The translations under genes were made by a program, and so were the position numbers. A stretch of DNA of 64,000 nt, from contig NZ_JALIRP010000008.1 in NCBI RefSeq assembly GCF_022898935.1, positions 62,001 through 126,000 on the forward strand, in the 5' to 3' direction. The stretch is from Paenibacillus mangrovi (GTDB lineage Bacteria > Bacillota > Bacilli > Paenibacillales > Paenibacillaceae). The stretch's first letter is position 1, and the number at the start of each line of letters is the position of its first letter. The notes beneath the pieces were generated by a model. The model made no database searches and was not told where the DNA came from. It worked only from the letters and a program-made list of their open reading frames with translations. This document shows positions 51,679 to 59,994 of the stretch, piece by piece.

Positions 51679-52968
51679 ATGTCAGAACATAATCAAAATT
51701 CTAACGATTCCATATTGAAAAAACCGATGACCCGCCGTGACGTCCTTCGTCTTGCAGGTACCGGAGGTCTTGGCTTACTTCTCGGAGGTAGTGCCGTAGG
51801 CGGTATGTTCGCAGCTGAGAGCCACCGAAAAACCGAAGCTGCCAAGGTTCCGTCAGCATCGGAAGATCAGGTGCCCTTTTACGGGCAGCATCAGGCGGGT
51901 ATCATTACCCCGGCGCAAAATTTCATTTGCTTTGCGGCTTTTGACGTAACCGCAAGCGGCAGCAATTCGTTGCAGAAGCTGTTCCAGAGCTGGACGGCAG
52001 CTGCGGCGGCGATGGCGGAAGGCAAGCAGGTCGGCGAGGAAAGCAGCAACCATAATCTGCCTCCTGTCGACACCGGTGAATCGGTTGGCCTGACTCCTTC
52101 CAGGCTTACCATTACCTTTGGCGCCGGCCCATCCCTGTTCGACGATCGTTTTGGCCTTGCATCCAAACGTCCTCCTGCTTTTAAGGATCTGCCGTCCTTT
52201 AACGGCGAGCAGCTGGAGCCGCAGTGGTGCGGCGGTGACATCGGCGTTCAGGTATGCGCGGACGACATGCAGGTAGCTTTCCACGCTGTCCGCAACCTGG
52301 CCCGGATCGCGCGCGGTAAGGCCGTTCTGCGCTGGGTGCAGGAAGGCTTCCAGCGTTCGACGCAGGCAGACCCTACGGGAAGCACTCCGCGCAATCTGCT
52401 TGGCTTCAAGGATGGAACTGTCAATCCCGATGTGAACAGCGCTCAGGACATGAACAAGGTCGTGTGGGCGCGGGGAAACGACGGTGCTGCCTGGATGAGC
52501 GGCGGAAGCTATATGGCGGTCCGCCGCATCCGTATGCGCATTGAGGTTTGGGACCGGTCCAGCCTGAAGGACCAGGAAAATACCTTCGGCCGCTACCGTG
52601 CCAGCGGTGCTCCGCTCGGTGCCAAAAATGAGTTTGATCCCGTGGATCTTAGCGCAAAGGATGAGAAAGGGAATCCGCATATTCCAGCCGATTCCCATGT
52701 AGCCTTGGCCCGAGGCGACGGATCCATCCAGATACTTCGCCGTTCATATTCCTATTCCGGAGGCATCGATCTCAAGACCGGCCAGCTCGATGCCGGCCTC
52801 CTGTTTATTAGCTACCAACGCGACTTGTTTAAGCAATTCGTTCCCATGCAGCAGAAGCTGGCGAAAAGCGACCGCTTAAATGAATATATTTTGCACGTCG
52901 GCAGCGCAGTATTTGCCTGCTTCCCGGGGGCTTCCAAAGGCGGGTACATCGGAGATACCTTGTTTTAA
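51679..52968 (+). CDS. efeB: EfeB, Tat-exported DyP-type haem peroxidase
   Basis: A 429-residue enzyme. The N-terminal TRRDVLRLAGTGGLGLLLGG is a twin-arginine signal, so it is exported folded with haem. The DyP fold shows the distal Asp in GFKDGTVNP, the Arg in FGRYRASGAPLG and the proximal-His region in PADSHVALARG; FISYQRDLFKQFVPMQQKL is near the end. EfeB works with EfeO and EfeU in ferrous or haem iron acquisition at low pH. It follows efeO after 3 bp. Confidence 0.93.
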   Translation: MSEHNQNSNDSILKKPMTRRDVLRLAGTGGLGLLLGGSAVGGMFAAESHRKTEAAKVPSASEDQVPFYGQHQAGIITPAQNFICFAAFDVTASGSNSLQKLFQSWTAAAAAMAEGKQVGEESSNHNLPPVDTGESVGLTPSRLTITFGAGPSLFDDRFGLASKRPPAFKDLPSFNGEQLEPQWCGGDIGVQVCADDMQVAFHAVRNLARIARGKAVLRWVQEGFQRSTQADPTGSTPRNLLGFKDGTVNPDVNSAQDMNKVVWARGNDGAAWMSGGSYMAVRRIRMRIEVWDRSSLKDQENTFGRYRASGAPLGAKNEFDPVDLSAKDEKGNPHIPADSHVALARGDGSIQILRRSYSYSGGIDLKTGQLDAGLLFISYQRDLFKQFVPMQQKLAKSDRLNEYILHVGSAVFACFPGASKGGYIGDTLF

Positions 52969-53017
52969 TTCCTCCGATTTAACCTCATTAATTCGCATTT
53001 AAAGGAGATTACAGCTT

Positions 53018-54856
53018 ATGCTGCCAAGTACTCATTTCACATCATTCCATAAATCCGGCAGGAAAAGACCTGGCGCATTGGCCCTTCTGCTTCTTGCAAT
53101 ATTGGTTGTTTTCCAACTGTCTATATCACCAGCATCTGCCGAAACAGCCTCCGATTCACCGGTTAATCACCTCCTGCCCGCTGTGGGAAGCGCGCTTGTA
53201 GAAGCCGGACAGCAGCAGTGGAAGGAAGCTGCCGGCGACCTGCAGCAGTTTAAAGATCTGTGGCTTACCGTTAAGCAAACAGGCGGAAAGAATACAGCGG
53301 ATGCTGAAGCGAAGGTCGACGCCGCCCTAGCGGATGCCGAAACCAAGCTGAAAGCTGAAGATGCCGGAGCCAAGGAATCTCTTTCTACACTCGCGAAGGC
53401 GGTTAACGCTTATGTGGACGCTATTGCAGAGCAGAATGGCAGCGGAGCTGGGGCGATCAGCGGACAGGAAGCCGCAAGCAAGCTCATTCCTTTTGCCAAC
53501 GAAAGTTTGGCCGCTATTGAAAGTAAGGATTGGGCCAAGGCCAAATCCAGCTTTCAGAAAATCGTGAACGCCTGGCCGAAAAGCGAGACGCCCATCCGCA
53601 GTGACAATTTTGCCGTCTACGGACAGCTGGAAACTCAAATCAGCCGCGTTCGCATTGCCCTGCAGGCTGACCCAGTCCGTGAGGAACAAGCTTCGCAGGA
53701 AATGAATAAGCTCCTTACAATTCTGACGGATTATCAGAATGGAAAAGTCCAGCAATCCGCGGAAGCTGACAGCAGCAGCTACAGTTTATCTGACCTTTTG
53801 GGTATTCTCGAAACCGCACGTCAGCAAACGGAGAGCGGACAAAGCGATCAAGCCGCGGACAGTATGAACCAGTTTATCGCGGCATGGCCTGCCGTCGAAG
53901 GCGAGGTCCGCGTCTCTTCTCCCGCTCTGTATACCAAAGTGGAGAACCAGATGTCCGAAGTATCCGGTTATCTTCTCTCCACGCCTCCACGCAACAAGGA
54001 AGCGCTGGCTCTGATCGAAGAAATGCAGAATTCCTTGACGCCGATTGCCGGCGGTCACAGCTATACAGCATGGGATGCCGCACTCGTAATTCTTCGTGAA
54101 GGTCTCGAGGCCATCTTGATCATTTCGGCACTGCTGTCTTATCTAAAACGCAGTGGCAACACGCAAGGCCGAAAATACATTTGGTCAGGTGTAGGCACCG
54201 GTTTTGTCCTTTCGCTGCTGCTGGCTGTCGTATTAACCTACACGATATCCAAGGCAGCCTCAGGCAGCGCCCGTGAGATGATCGAAGGCATTACGGGTCT
54301 GGTGGCTGTGGTTATGATGATTACTGTCGGGCAGTGGCTGCATAACAAATCGAACACGAAAGCCTGGAACCAGTATGTCGGGCAGCAAGTCAGCAATGCG
54401 CTGGCCAAAGGCAGCCTATGGTCCCTTTTCTCCGTGGCCCTGCTGGCCATCCTGCGGGAAGGTGCTGAGACAACCATCTTTTATATCGGTATGGCTCCTT
54501 CTATCCCGCTAGTTCAATTGATTCTTGGTGCAGTGATCGCACTTGCGATCCTGGTGATCCTGGGTTATGCCATTATCGTGCTTAGCGCTCGGCTTCCGCT
54601 TCGTGCCTTTTTCCTGGGAGCTACGCTGCTGATCTACTACATGGTCTTCCGTTTCCTTGGAGACAGCATCCACTCGCTTCAGGTTGGCGGTTATTTATCA
54701 GCCCACACCCAGTCTTCCCTGCCTTCCATTTCGTGGCTCGGCATGTATCCGACTTGGGAGACTTTCGTACCGCAAATGATTATTCTGGCCTATATCATCT
54801 GGCAAGTCTTGCGGCAGGAGATTGGAAAGTCGGGTAAGTCAGACGTGAGTGCTTAG
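53018..54856 (+). CDS. efeU: EfeU, FTR1-type iron permease with a large extracellular domain
   Basis: A 612-residue protein. A signal-type helix (LALLLLAILVVFQLSISPASA) precedes about 300 outside residues made of three related helical units, beginning LLPAVGSALVEAGQQQW, LIPFANESLAAIESKDWAKA and LLGILETARQQTESGQSDQA. The FTR1 permease follows from about residue 350 with two REGxE iron motifs (REGLEAIL and REGAETTIF) and seven helices. AAAGGAG precedes the ATG. Last gene of efeOBU. The repeated domain may take iron from EfeO/EfeB; this is inferred. Confidence 0.92.
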   Translation: MLPSTHFTSFHKSGRKRPGALALLLLAILVVFQLSISPASAETASDSPVNHLLPAVGSALVEAGQQQWKEAAGDLQQFKDLWLTVKQTGGKNTADAEAKVDAALADAETKLKAEDAGAKESLSTLAKAVNAYVDAIAEQNGSGAGAISGQEAASKLIPFANESLAAIESKDWAKAKSSFQKIVNAWPKSETPIRSDNFAVYGQLETQISRVRIALQADPVREEQASQEMNKLLTILTDYQNGKVQQSAEADSSSYSLSDLLGILETARQQTESGQSDQAADSMNQFIAAWPAVEGEVRVSSPALYTKVENQMSEVSGYLLSTPPRNKEALALIEEMQNSLTPIAGGHSYTAWDAALVILREGLEAILIISALLSYLKRSGNTQGRKYIWSGVGTGFVLSLLLAVVLTYTISKAASGSAREMIEGITGLVAVVMMITVGQWLHNKSNTKAWNQYVGQQVSNALAKGSLWSLFSVALLAILREGAETTIFYIGMAPSIPLVQLILGAVIALAILVILGYAIIVLSARLPLRAFFLGATLLIYYMVFRFLGDSIHSLQVGGYLSAHTQSSLPSISWLGMYPTWETFVPQMIILAYIIWQVLRQEIGKSGKSDVSA

Positions 54857-54877
54857 GCGGCTGTACAGCCTGTTATC

Positions 54878-54920
54878 AACGTCTATCGACGTACTTTCAC
54901 AGAAGACAGACCGCGTTTAG
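54878..54920. repeat. Dispersed 43-bp intergenic repeat, copy 2
   Basis: Differs from copy 1 (2696-2738) at three of 43 positions. It lies 22 bp after the efeU stop and just before its terminator, again 3' of a transporter gene and in the same orientation. The longer palindromes next to copy 1 are absent here. Confidence 0.75.
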
Positions 54921-54935
54921 ATATAGTTTTTATAA

Positions 54936-54966
54936 AAAGCCCGTGTTCCGGTGAACGCGGGCTTTG
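54936..54966 (+). terminator. efeU operon terminator
   Basis: AAAGCCCGTG and CGCGGGCTTT pair over about 10 bp (one G-T pair) around a 10-nt loop. Confidence 0.8.
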
Positions 54967-55053
54967 TCATTTCCTGGGGAATGATCGGTTTAAATAATTC
55001 CGGAATACCCCTTGTCACCAAGCGACTTTTGTCCTATGATGAGGTTAGTCATA

Positions 55054-55097
55054 AAAATAATTTTCTTGTTATCAGAAAGAATTACTAAAATAATTTT
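55054..55097. promoter_or_regulatory. Twin operators upstream of rpiR-nagBA
   Basis: AAAATAATTTT occurs at 55054-55064 and again at 55087-55097, each an 11-bp palindrome followed by C, with starts 33 bp (about three helical turns) apart. They precede the RpiR-family gene and are good candidates for autoregulation. Confidence 0.5.
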
Positions 55098-55128
55098 CAC
55101 ATCTTACACCGAGTAAGGAGGTCCTTTC

Positions 55129-56004
55129 GTGGCACCTATCTTGTATGCCCTGGCACAGGAAAAGGAAAAACTGTCCCAGCAGGAACGTCGGATTGCCGAT
55201 TTCATTCTCTCTTCCCCGGCGGAAGTGGTGCATATGGGAATCAAGGAGCTGGCCGAGCACTGCGGAACCAGTCCTGCCACGGTCACCCGCTTTTGCAAGG
55301 TCTTCCATTTAAAAGGGTATCCGGATTTGAAGGTCAAGCTGTCCGCTGAAATTGCCCATACGGAAATGCAGGAACGAAGCCAGACTTCTTCCTATCAAGA
55401 CATCGTCGCCAACAATCCGCTATCCAAAATCGTGGAGGCCACGGAAGCCAATCATCTTACCTCCATTCATGACACCACTTCACTGCTGGACATGAACCGT
55501 TTGTCAGAAGCCATTACCTTGCTGTGCAAGGCGCAGCGTATCGATTTATACGGCGTGGCAACCTCTTCTATTGTCGCGCTCGATTTCTACCAGAAGCTGA
55601 TCCGGATTGGTAAAAACTGCACCGCCTTCGCGGATCCGCATATGCAGATCACTTCAGCTTCGACCTTGACGGATCGTGATGTGGCCGTCGCGATTTCCTA
55701 TTCCGGGGAAACCGAGGAAACGATCAACGCTCTGGCCTGCGCCAAAGACAGCGGTGCGGCGACGATCACCCTCACTTCTTACGGCAGCAACACGCTGGCA
55801 TCTATGGCCGATATTCCCCTGTTCGTATCTTCGCTCGAAGAAGGCATGCGCAGAGGGGACATGGCTTCACGGATCGCCCAGCTTCATATTATTGATATTC
55901 TTTTCATGGGAATGAGCAGCGAGCAGTTCGGACAGTATGTTCCTAAGCTGGAGCAATCCTATCAGAATGTCCGGAACTACCGAAAACCAAGAGGAGGTCA
56001 CTAA
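55129..56004 (+). CDS. MurR/RpiR-family transcriptional regulator with SIS domain
   Basis: A 291-residue regulator. The N-terminal RpiR helix-turn-helix (about 1-77) includes GIKELAEHCGTSPATVTRFCKVF; the SIS sugar-phosphate domain (about 120-260) includes LYGVATSSIVALDF and AISYSGETEETINAL. GTG 55129 follows AAGGAGG. It precedes nagB by 4 bp, so it likely senses an amino-sugar phosphate and controls its own operon. Confidence 0.92.
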   Translation: MAPILYALAQEKEKLSQQERRIADFILSSPAEVVHMGIKELAEHCGTSPATVTRFCKVFHLKGYPDLKVKLSAEIAHTEMQERSQTSSYQDIVANNPLSKIVEATEANHLTSIHDTTSLLDMNRLSEAITLLCKAQRIDLYGVATSSIVALDFYQKLIRIGKNCTAFADPHMQITSASTLTDRDVAVAISYSGETEETINALACAKDSGAATITLTSYGSNTLASMADIPLFVSSLEEGMRRGDMASRIAQLHIIDILFMGMSSEQFGQYVPKLEQSYQNVRNYRKPRGGH

Positions 56005-56008
56005 TCGT

Positions 56009-56737
56009 ATGAACATCTACACATTCAAGCAGGAGGCCGATTTTGTCTCTACCGGAGCGAGCCTCATTGTGAGTCTGCTTCACACTAAACCGAGGTCGGT
56101 TCTCGGCCTTGCCACAGGCAGCTCGCCTATCGGCATCTACAAGCGCCTGATTGAAATGAACCAGCAGGGGCTTGTCAGCTTCGCCAAAGCATCCAGCTAT
56201 AATCTGGATGAATATGTGGGTCTGCCAGAAGGTCATCCGGAGAGCTATCGCTACTTTATGAACGATAAGCTCTTTAACCATATTGATATTAAAATGGAAA
56301 ATACGCATGTGCCTAACGGCAATGCCGCCGATCTTGAAGCCGAATGTAGAAAGTATGACGCTATGCTGGAGGCAAACGGTCCGGTGGATCTGCAGATTCT
56401 TGGACTGGGACACAACGGACACATCGGCTTCAACGAACCGGATGAAAGCCTGGTTGGCGGAACGCATGTTGTTGGGCTTCAGGAAAAAACACGTACGGCG
56501 AATGCTCGCTTCTTCCCTTCGCTTGACGACGTTCCTACGCAAGCGGTTACGATGGGTGTAGGAAGCATCTTGAAAGCAAGACAAATCCTATTGCTGGTGC
56601 GCGGTGAAGACAAGGCCGAAATCGTTAAACGGGCTTTGAAAGGACCGATCACGTCCCAATGCCCGGCATCTCTATTGCAATGTCACCCTAACGTTGTAGT
56701 ATTATTAGATCAAGGAGCAGGGAGGTTATTATCATGA
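56009..56737 (+). CDS. nagB: Glucosamine-6-phosphate deaminase
   Basis: A 242-residue enzyme converting glucosamine-6-phosphate to fructose-6-phosphate and ammonia. LGLATGSSPIGIYKRLIE is the phosphate loop, NLDEYVGLP and LGLGHNGHIGFNEP carry the catalytic Asp and His. ATG 56009 follows GAGGAGG; a longer frame from 55937 overlaps rpiR. It lacks the C-terminal allosteric tail of E. coli NagB (266 residues), as in other Bacillota. Overlaps nagA by 4 bp. Confidence 0.95.
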   Translation: MNIYTFKQEADFVSTGASLIVSLLHTKPRSVLGLATGSSPIGIYKRLIEMNQQGLVSFAKASSYNLDEYVGLPEGHPESYRYFMNDKLFNHIDIKMENTHVPNGNAADLEAECRKYDAMLEANGPVDLQILGLGHNGHIGFNEPDESLVGGTHVVGLQEKTRTANARFFPSLDDVPTQAVTMGVGSILKARQILLLVRGEDKAEIVKRALKGPITSQCPASLLQCHPNVVVLLDQGAGRLLS

Positions 56738-57909
56738 GTGAAGCTTCAGGTCAACTGCTATACGGAAAGGTCGTTGTTCCGGGCAGTGTAATTGAGGAAG
56801 GCGTCGTTGCTATACAAAACGGCGGCATAGTCTATGCGGGAGAGGTTCAACATTTACCGGAACATTCTCAGGCATGGACTGTAAACAGCAAGAAAACGGA
56901 CGGTTACATCGTGCCAGGCTTCATCGACATACATGTTCATGGAGGCAATGGCGAAGATTTCATGTATTCCGGCAAGGAGGAGCTTGATAAAATCACCTCC
57001 TTCCATTGTTCCCAGGGAACGACGGCCATGCTGGCCACGACGATGACTGCACCCAAAGCATCCATCGATAAGGTGCTGCAGGAAGTCCATGAGTATAGAC
57101 AGCAAGACATGCCTTATACCATTATTGAAGGCGTGCATATGGAAGGTCCTTTTATCAGTCCAAAATGGCCAGGAGCCCAAAATCCGGAGCATATCGTCAA
57201 TCCGAACGTGGAATGGCTGGAAGCTTGGGAATCCCAGTATCCGGGTCTAATCAAACAGGTTACACTGGCCCCGGAACGTGAAGGCGCACTGAAGACAATC
57301 GCCTGGATGAGCGCGCACGGCATCAATGCGGCCCTTGGCCATACAGATGCAACCTATGAAGAAGTGGAAGCTGCCGTTGAAGCCGGTCTCCGTCAAGGTG
57401 TTCATACGTTTAATGCTATGACGCCGATTCACCACCGCAAACCGGGTACAGCCGGTGCTGTTCTCAGCGACGACCGAATTCATGCCGAAATTATCGCTGA
57501 TGGTATTCACGTGCATCCAGCATGCATTTCTATTCTTGCCAAGGTGAAAACAAATGATAATCTGATCCTGATCACGGACGCGATGTCTGCAGCCGGCATG
57601 CCTGACGGCGACTATACCATTGGCGATCTGCCGGTGCAAGTCAAAGACGGCATTGCGATGCTGAAAGGTGAATCACACAGTCTGGCCGGCAGCACGCTGA
57701 CCATGATTAAAGGTTTCCGTTACCTGGTTGAAACCATTGGTTTGACCGTAGAGCATGCCTCTCGCGTTGCCAGCTACAATCCAGCCAAACGCCTTCGCAT
57801 TGAAGACCGGACAGGAACACTCGAAGCCGGCAAGCAAGCCGATGTTCTGATGCTGGACGACAGCCTGAACATTCAGGGCGTATGGGTACGTGGACGACAG
57901 GTATATTAA
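56734..57909 (+). CDS. nagA: N-acetylglucosamine-6-phosphate deacetylase
   Basis: A 391-residue amidohydrolase that removes acetate from GlcNAc-6-phosphate. PGFIDIHVHGGNGEDFM has the metal His pair, VHMEGPFISPKWPGAQNPEH the metal Glu, ALGHTDATYEE and HTFNAMTPIHHRKPG the later His, and LITDAMSAAGMPDG the catalytic Asp. The ATGA overlap with nagB suggests coupling. Last gene of rpiR-nagB-nagA. Confidence 0.96.
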   Translation: MSEASGQLLYGKVVVPGSVIEEGVVAIQNGGIVYAGEVQHLPEHSQAWTVNSKKTDGYIVPGFIDIHVHGGNGEDFMYSGKEELDKITSFHCSQGTTAMLATTMTAPKASIDKVLQEVHEYRQQDMPYTIIEGVHMEGPFISPKWPGAQNPEHIVNPNVEWLEAWESQYPGLIKQVTLAPEREGALKTIAWMSAHGINAALGHTDATYEEVEAAVEAGLRQGVHTFNAMTPIHHRKPGTAGAVLSDDRIHAEIIADGIHVHPACISILAKVKTNDNLILITDAMSAAGMPDGDYTIGDLPVQVKDGIAMLKGESHSLAGSTLTMIKGFRYLVETIGLTVEHASRVASYNPAKRLRIEDRTGTLEAGKQADVLMLDDSLNIQGVWVRGRQVY

Positions 57910-57937
57910 ATCATCATCATTCACTAAACATAACGAT

Positions 57938-57972
57938 AAAGCTCTCTGGATCGCCAGAGGGCTATTTTTATT
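57938..57972 (+). terminator. nagA terminator
   Basis: AGCTCTCTGG-ATCG-CCAGAGGGCT, with one mismatch, followed by ATTTTTATTA. Confidence 0.88.
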
Positions 57973-57992
57973 ATGTACCAAGATAGATAAAT

Positions 57993-58033
57993 AAAAAGCA
58001 GCCGCGCCGCGTGTGAAGCGCTAAGCTGCTTTT
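57993..58033 (-). terminator. Terminator of the YhcN gene
   Basis: On the minus strand AAAAGCAGC and GCTGCTTTTT pair around a GC-rich inner loop, followed by TATTTAT. Confidence 0.8.
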
Positions 58034-58036
58034 GTA

Positions 58037-59116
58037 TTATTGCATCGGATGTTTAGGTGCAGGTGTCTTACCAATCGGTGCTGTTGGAGTAGTACCCATT
58101 GGGGTAACGCGATTATTTGTATTATAAGTGCTAGGAGTGTAGGTGTTTGTGGTTGTGCCGGCAGGCGCTGGCACCATGCGATTAAACATGCTCGAAAGTT
58201 CATTCACCGCACCGCCGACCGGATTGCCTTTTTTCACTTCGGCTACATAATTGTTGACATGTTGGACAACATCAGGATTAGCGGATACATAAACATTGGT
58301 AACGCTTGGATCTGCTTTTTTGATGACATCGCTGATTTTGTTCTTAATGTCTGCACTCACATTATACTGGGCGTTATGCTGGGACAGAGTTTCATTCGTA
58401 CCCGCTGTTCCCGGTGTTGTCGCATTATAACCGTTGCTTTTGGTAATGGGTTCACCAGAACTCGTTGTATAACCATGCATGTGGTTGACATTGCTTGTAC
58501 TCATGCCAGTGTATGTGCTGGGAGTAGTAGGAGTACCAGTAGTGCCAGTTCCAGTTACACCGCGCATAACACCATAGCTGCCGGTTCCCATCGTTCCATA
58601 CAAGGCTGGGTTATTCTTGCTCGTAGGTGTTGTGCTTGTGCTGTAATTGTTAAAGCTGCTGTTGTTTGTTGTTCCAAAGCTGCTGGTGCGGTAGTTTTTG
58701 TTGGTACTGGTGATACCGTAATTACCTGTAGTGCTTGTAGTACTTGTTGTCCCTGTAGTACCTGTGCCCTTGGTTCCCGTTTGCCCTGTGGTTGGACTTT
58801 CTAATGTTACAGCCACATAAGCGTTATTACCGCTGCGAAGTACATTGGCTGTACGTACTTCCTTCAAGGCAGCTACCTTATCCGCCAGGTGTTGCGCTGA
58901 AGTCAGATTGTTTACGTTTTGTTTTGTACCGTCCGTATTGTAAGTCGATACTTTGCCATTCAGGGAGTTAACGTTAATTTGCCCAGTCGTTCCGTATCCC
59001 TTAGTGTTGACATTTTTCGTTGAGACATTGGTATTGGCAGGCGTGCCACATCCGGTTGCCATGCTTGCAAGAAGTGCTGCGGATACGGAAAGAGTTATCG
59101 CTTTGGATCGCATCAT
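58037..59116 (-). CDS. YhcN/YlaJ-family sporulation lipoprotein with a long Thr/Gly/Ser-rich insert
   Basis: A 359-residue lipoprotein; the lipobox is MATGC near residue 23. The family domain is split: the first part (about 60-110: LTSAQHLADKVAALKEVRTANVLRSGNNAYVAV) and the second part (about 245-300: DIKNKISDVIKKADPSVTNVYVSANPDVV) flank about 135 residues of low complexity rich in Thr, Gly, Ser, Asn and Tyr, with TGTTG-type repeats. Bacillus YhcN is a spore membrane lipoprotein of about 190 residues. A Pro/Thr-rich tail ends the protein. GGAGGATG precedes the ATG. Confidence 0.82.
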   Translation of the reverse strand: MMRSKAITLSVSAALLASMATGCGTPANTNVSTKNVNTKGYGTTGQINVNSLNGKVSTYNTDGTKQNVNNLTSAQHLADKVAALKEVRTANVLRSGNNAYVAVTLESPTTGQTGTKGTGTTGTTSTTSTTGNYGITSTNKNYRTSSFGTTNNSSFNNYSTSTTPTSKNNPALYGTMGTGSYGVMRGVTGTGTTGTPTTPSTYTGMSTSNVNHMHGYTTSSGEPITKSNGYNATTPGTAGTNETLSQHNAQYNVSADIKNKISDVIKKADPSVTNVYVSANPDVVQHVNNYVAEVKKGNPVGGAVNELSSMFNRMVPAPAGTTTNTYTPSTYNTNNRVTPMGTTPTAPIGKTPAPKHPMQ

Positions 59117-59226
59117 GAGTTCATCCTCCGTTATGTGTGATATCGTACATCAGTTAGGATGACCGTGCGATCAGAGTGCTATGCTGAAAGGATTTGGCAT
59201 CATCCATATCTATACATCACTTCGGA

Positions 59227-59817
59227 CTAATCCGTTGATTCCTTGATCTGGTCGATATCCCTTTCCAGCTCCTGCACTTCCTCTAAAGGCACCGGATATA
59301 TTTTGGACTCCCCTGCCGGAATAATCCAGAGCGTTTCAGGAGAGGGGGATTCGATGGCAATCTGGTATATTTTATCTTTTTGATCTGGACCACATATCAG
59401 AGTAACCGTAGATTCGATGACTTCGGCTTTTAATGAAGAAGCTTTTCGGGAAGAGCCTGAAGCATCGCTTATCAAATTGTTCATCTGAGATATGATTCCT
59501 TTCACATCTTCTGCGGAAACCGCAGCCCCATTTAAGGTCCATTGGTTTCTATCCAGCACATCTTCATCAGAGCTTTTAAGAATCCATGAAGTTCTCTTTC
59601 CCTCCCACTCGATTGACGTGACTTCCCTGTTTCCCCAAACGGCTGTTTCCTCCTTTCGCTGTTTCTCTATATCGCCTGGCCCTGTGAATGCTTTCTGCTC
59701 CAGAGCTTTGGATTGATTCGGGTCGGCAAATGCCAAGGCGGTCAAAATCATGCCTATTACGATAATGGTGGAGAACATCCTTTTTTTCACCATACTCATA
59801 CTCATACTCATACTCAT
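59227..59817 (-). CDS. Hypothetical exported protein starting with MSMSMSMSM
   Basis: A 196-residue protein. After a start made by a hexanucleotide repeat, VKKRMFSTIIVIGMILTALAFA forms a signal peptide or anchor. The remaining about 160 residues show alternating strand and helix patterns (VTSIEWEGKRTSWILK, ESTVTLICGPDQKDKIYQIAIES, LWIIPAGESKIYPVPLEEV) loosely like DUF4340-type proteins; I do not claim the family. GGAG lies 7 nt before ATG 59817. It is a single gene. Confidence 0.62.
   Translation of the reverse strand: MSMSMSMSMVKKRMFSTIIVIGMILTALAFADPNQSKALEQKAFTGPGDIEKQRKEETAVWGNREVTSIEWEGKRTSWILKSSDEDVLDRNQWTLNGAAVSAEDVKGIISQMNNLISDASGSSRKASSLKAEVIESTVTLICGPDQKDKIYQIAIESPSPETLWIIPAGESKIYPVPLEEVQELERDIDQIKESTD
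59788..59817 (-). repeat. Hexanucleotide repeat (ATGAGT) at the start codon
   Basis: Four ATGAGT units followed by ATGGTG give five consecutive in-frame ATG codons. Changes in unit number keep the frame but move the first ATG relative to the ribosome site or alter the number of start codons. Confidence 0.8.
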
Positions 59818-59994
59818 TCTCCATCTCCATTCTTTTGATCAAACTCCTATACAAGCATTTTACCCATATTAAGTAGACTAGTTACCTTCCTCCTGTAATG
59901 TCTTCAAAAGCCCTAAAATTAGGGGGATGCCTAATGCCAGTAAAACGCCCGTTACATACGATAGATCATGAATTATACTGAGGGAGGTAAAGGA

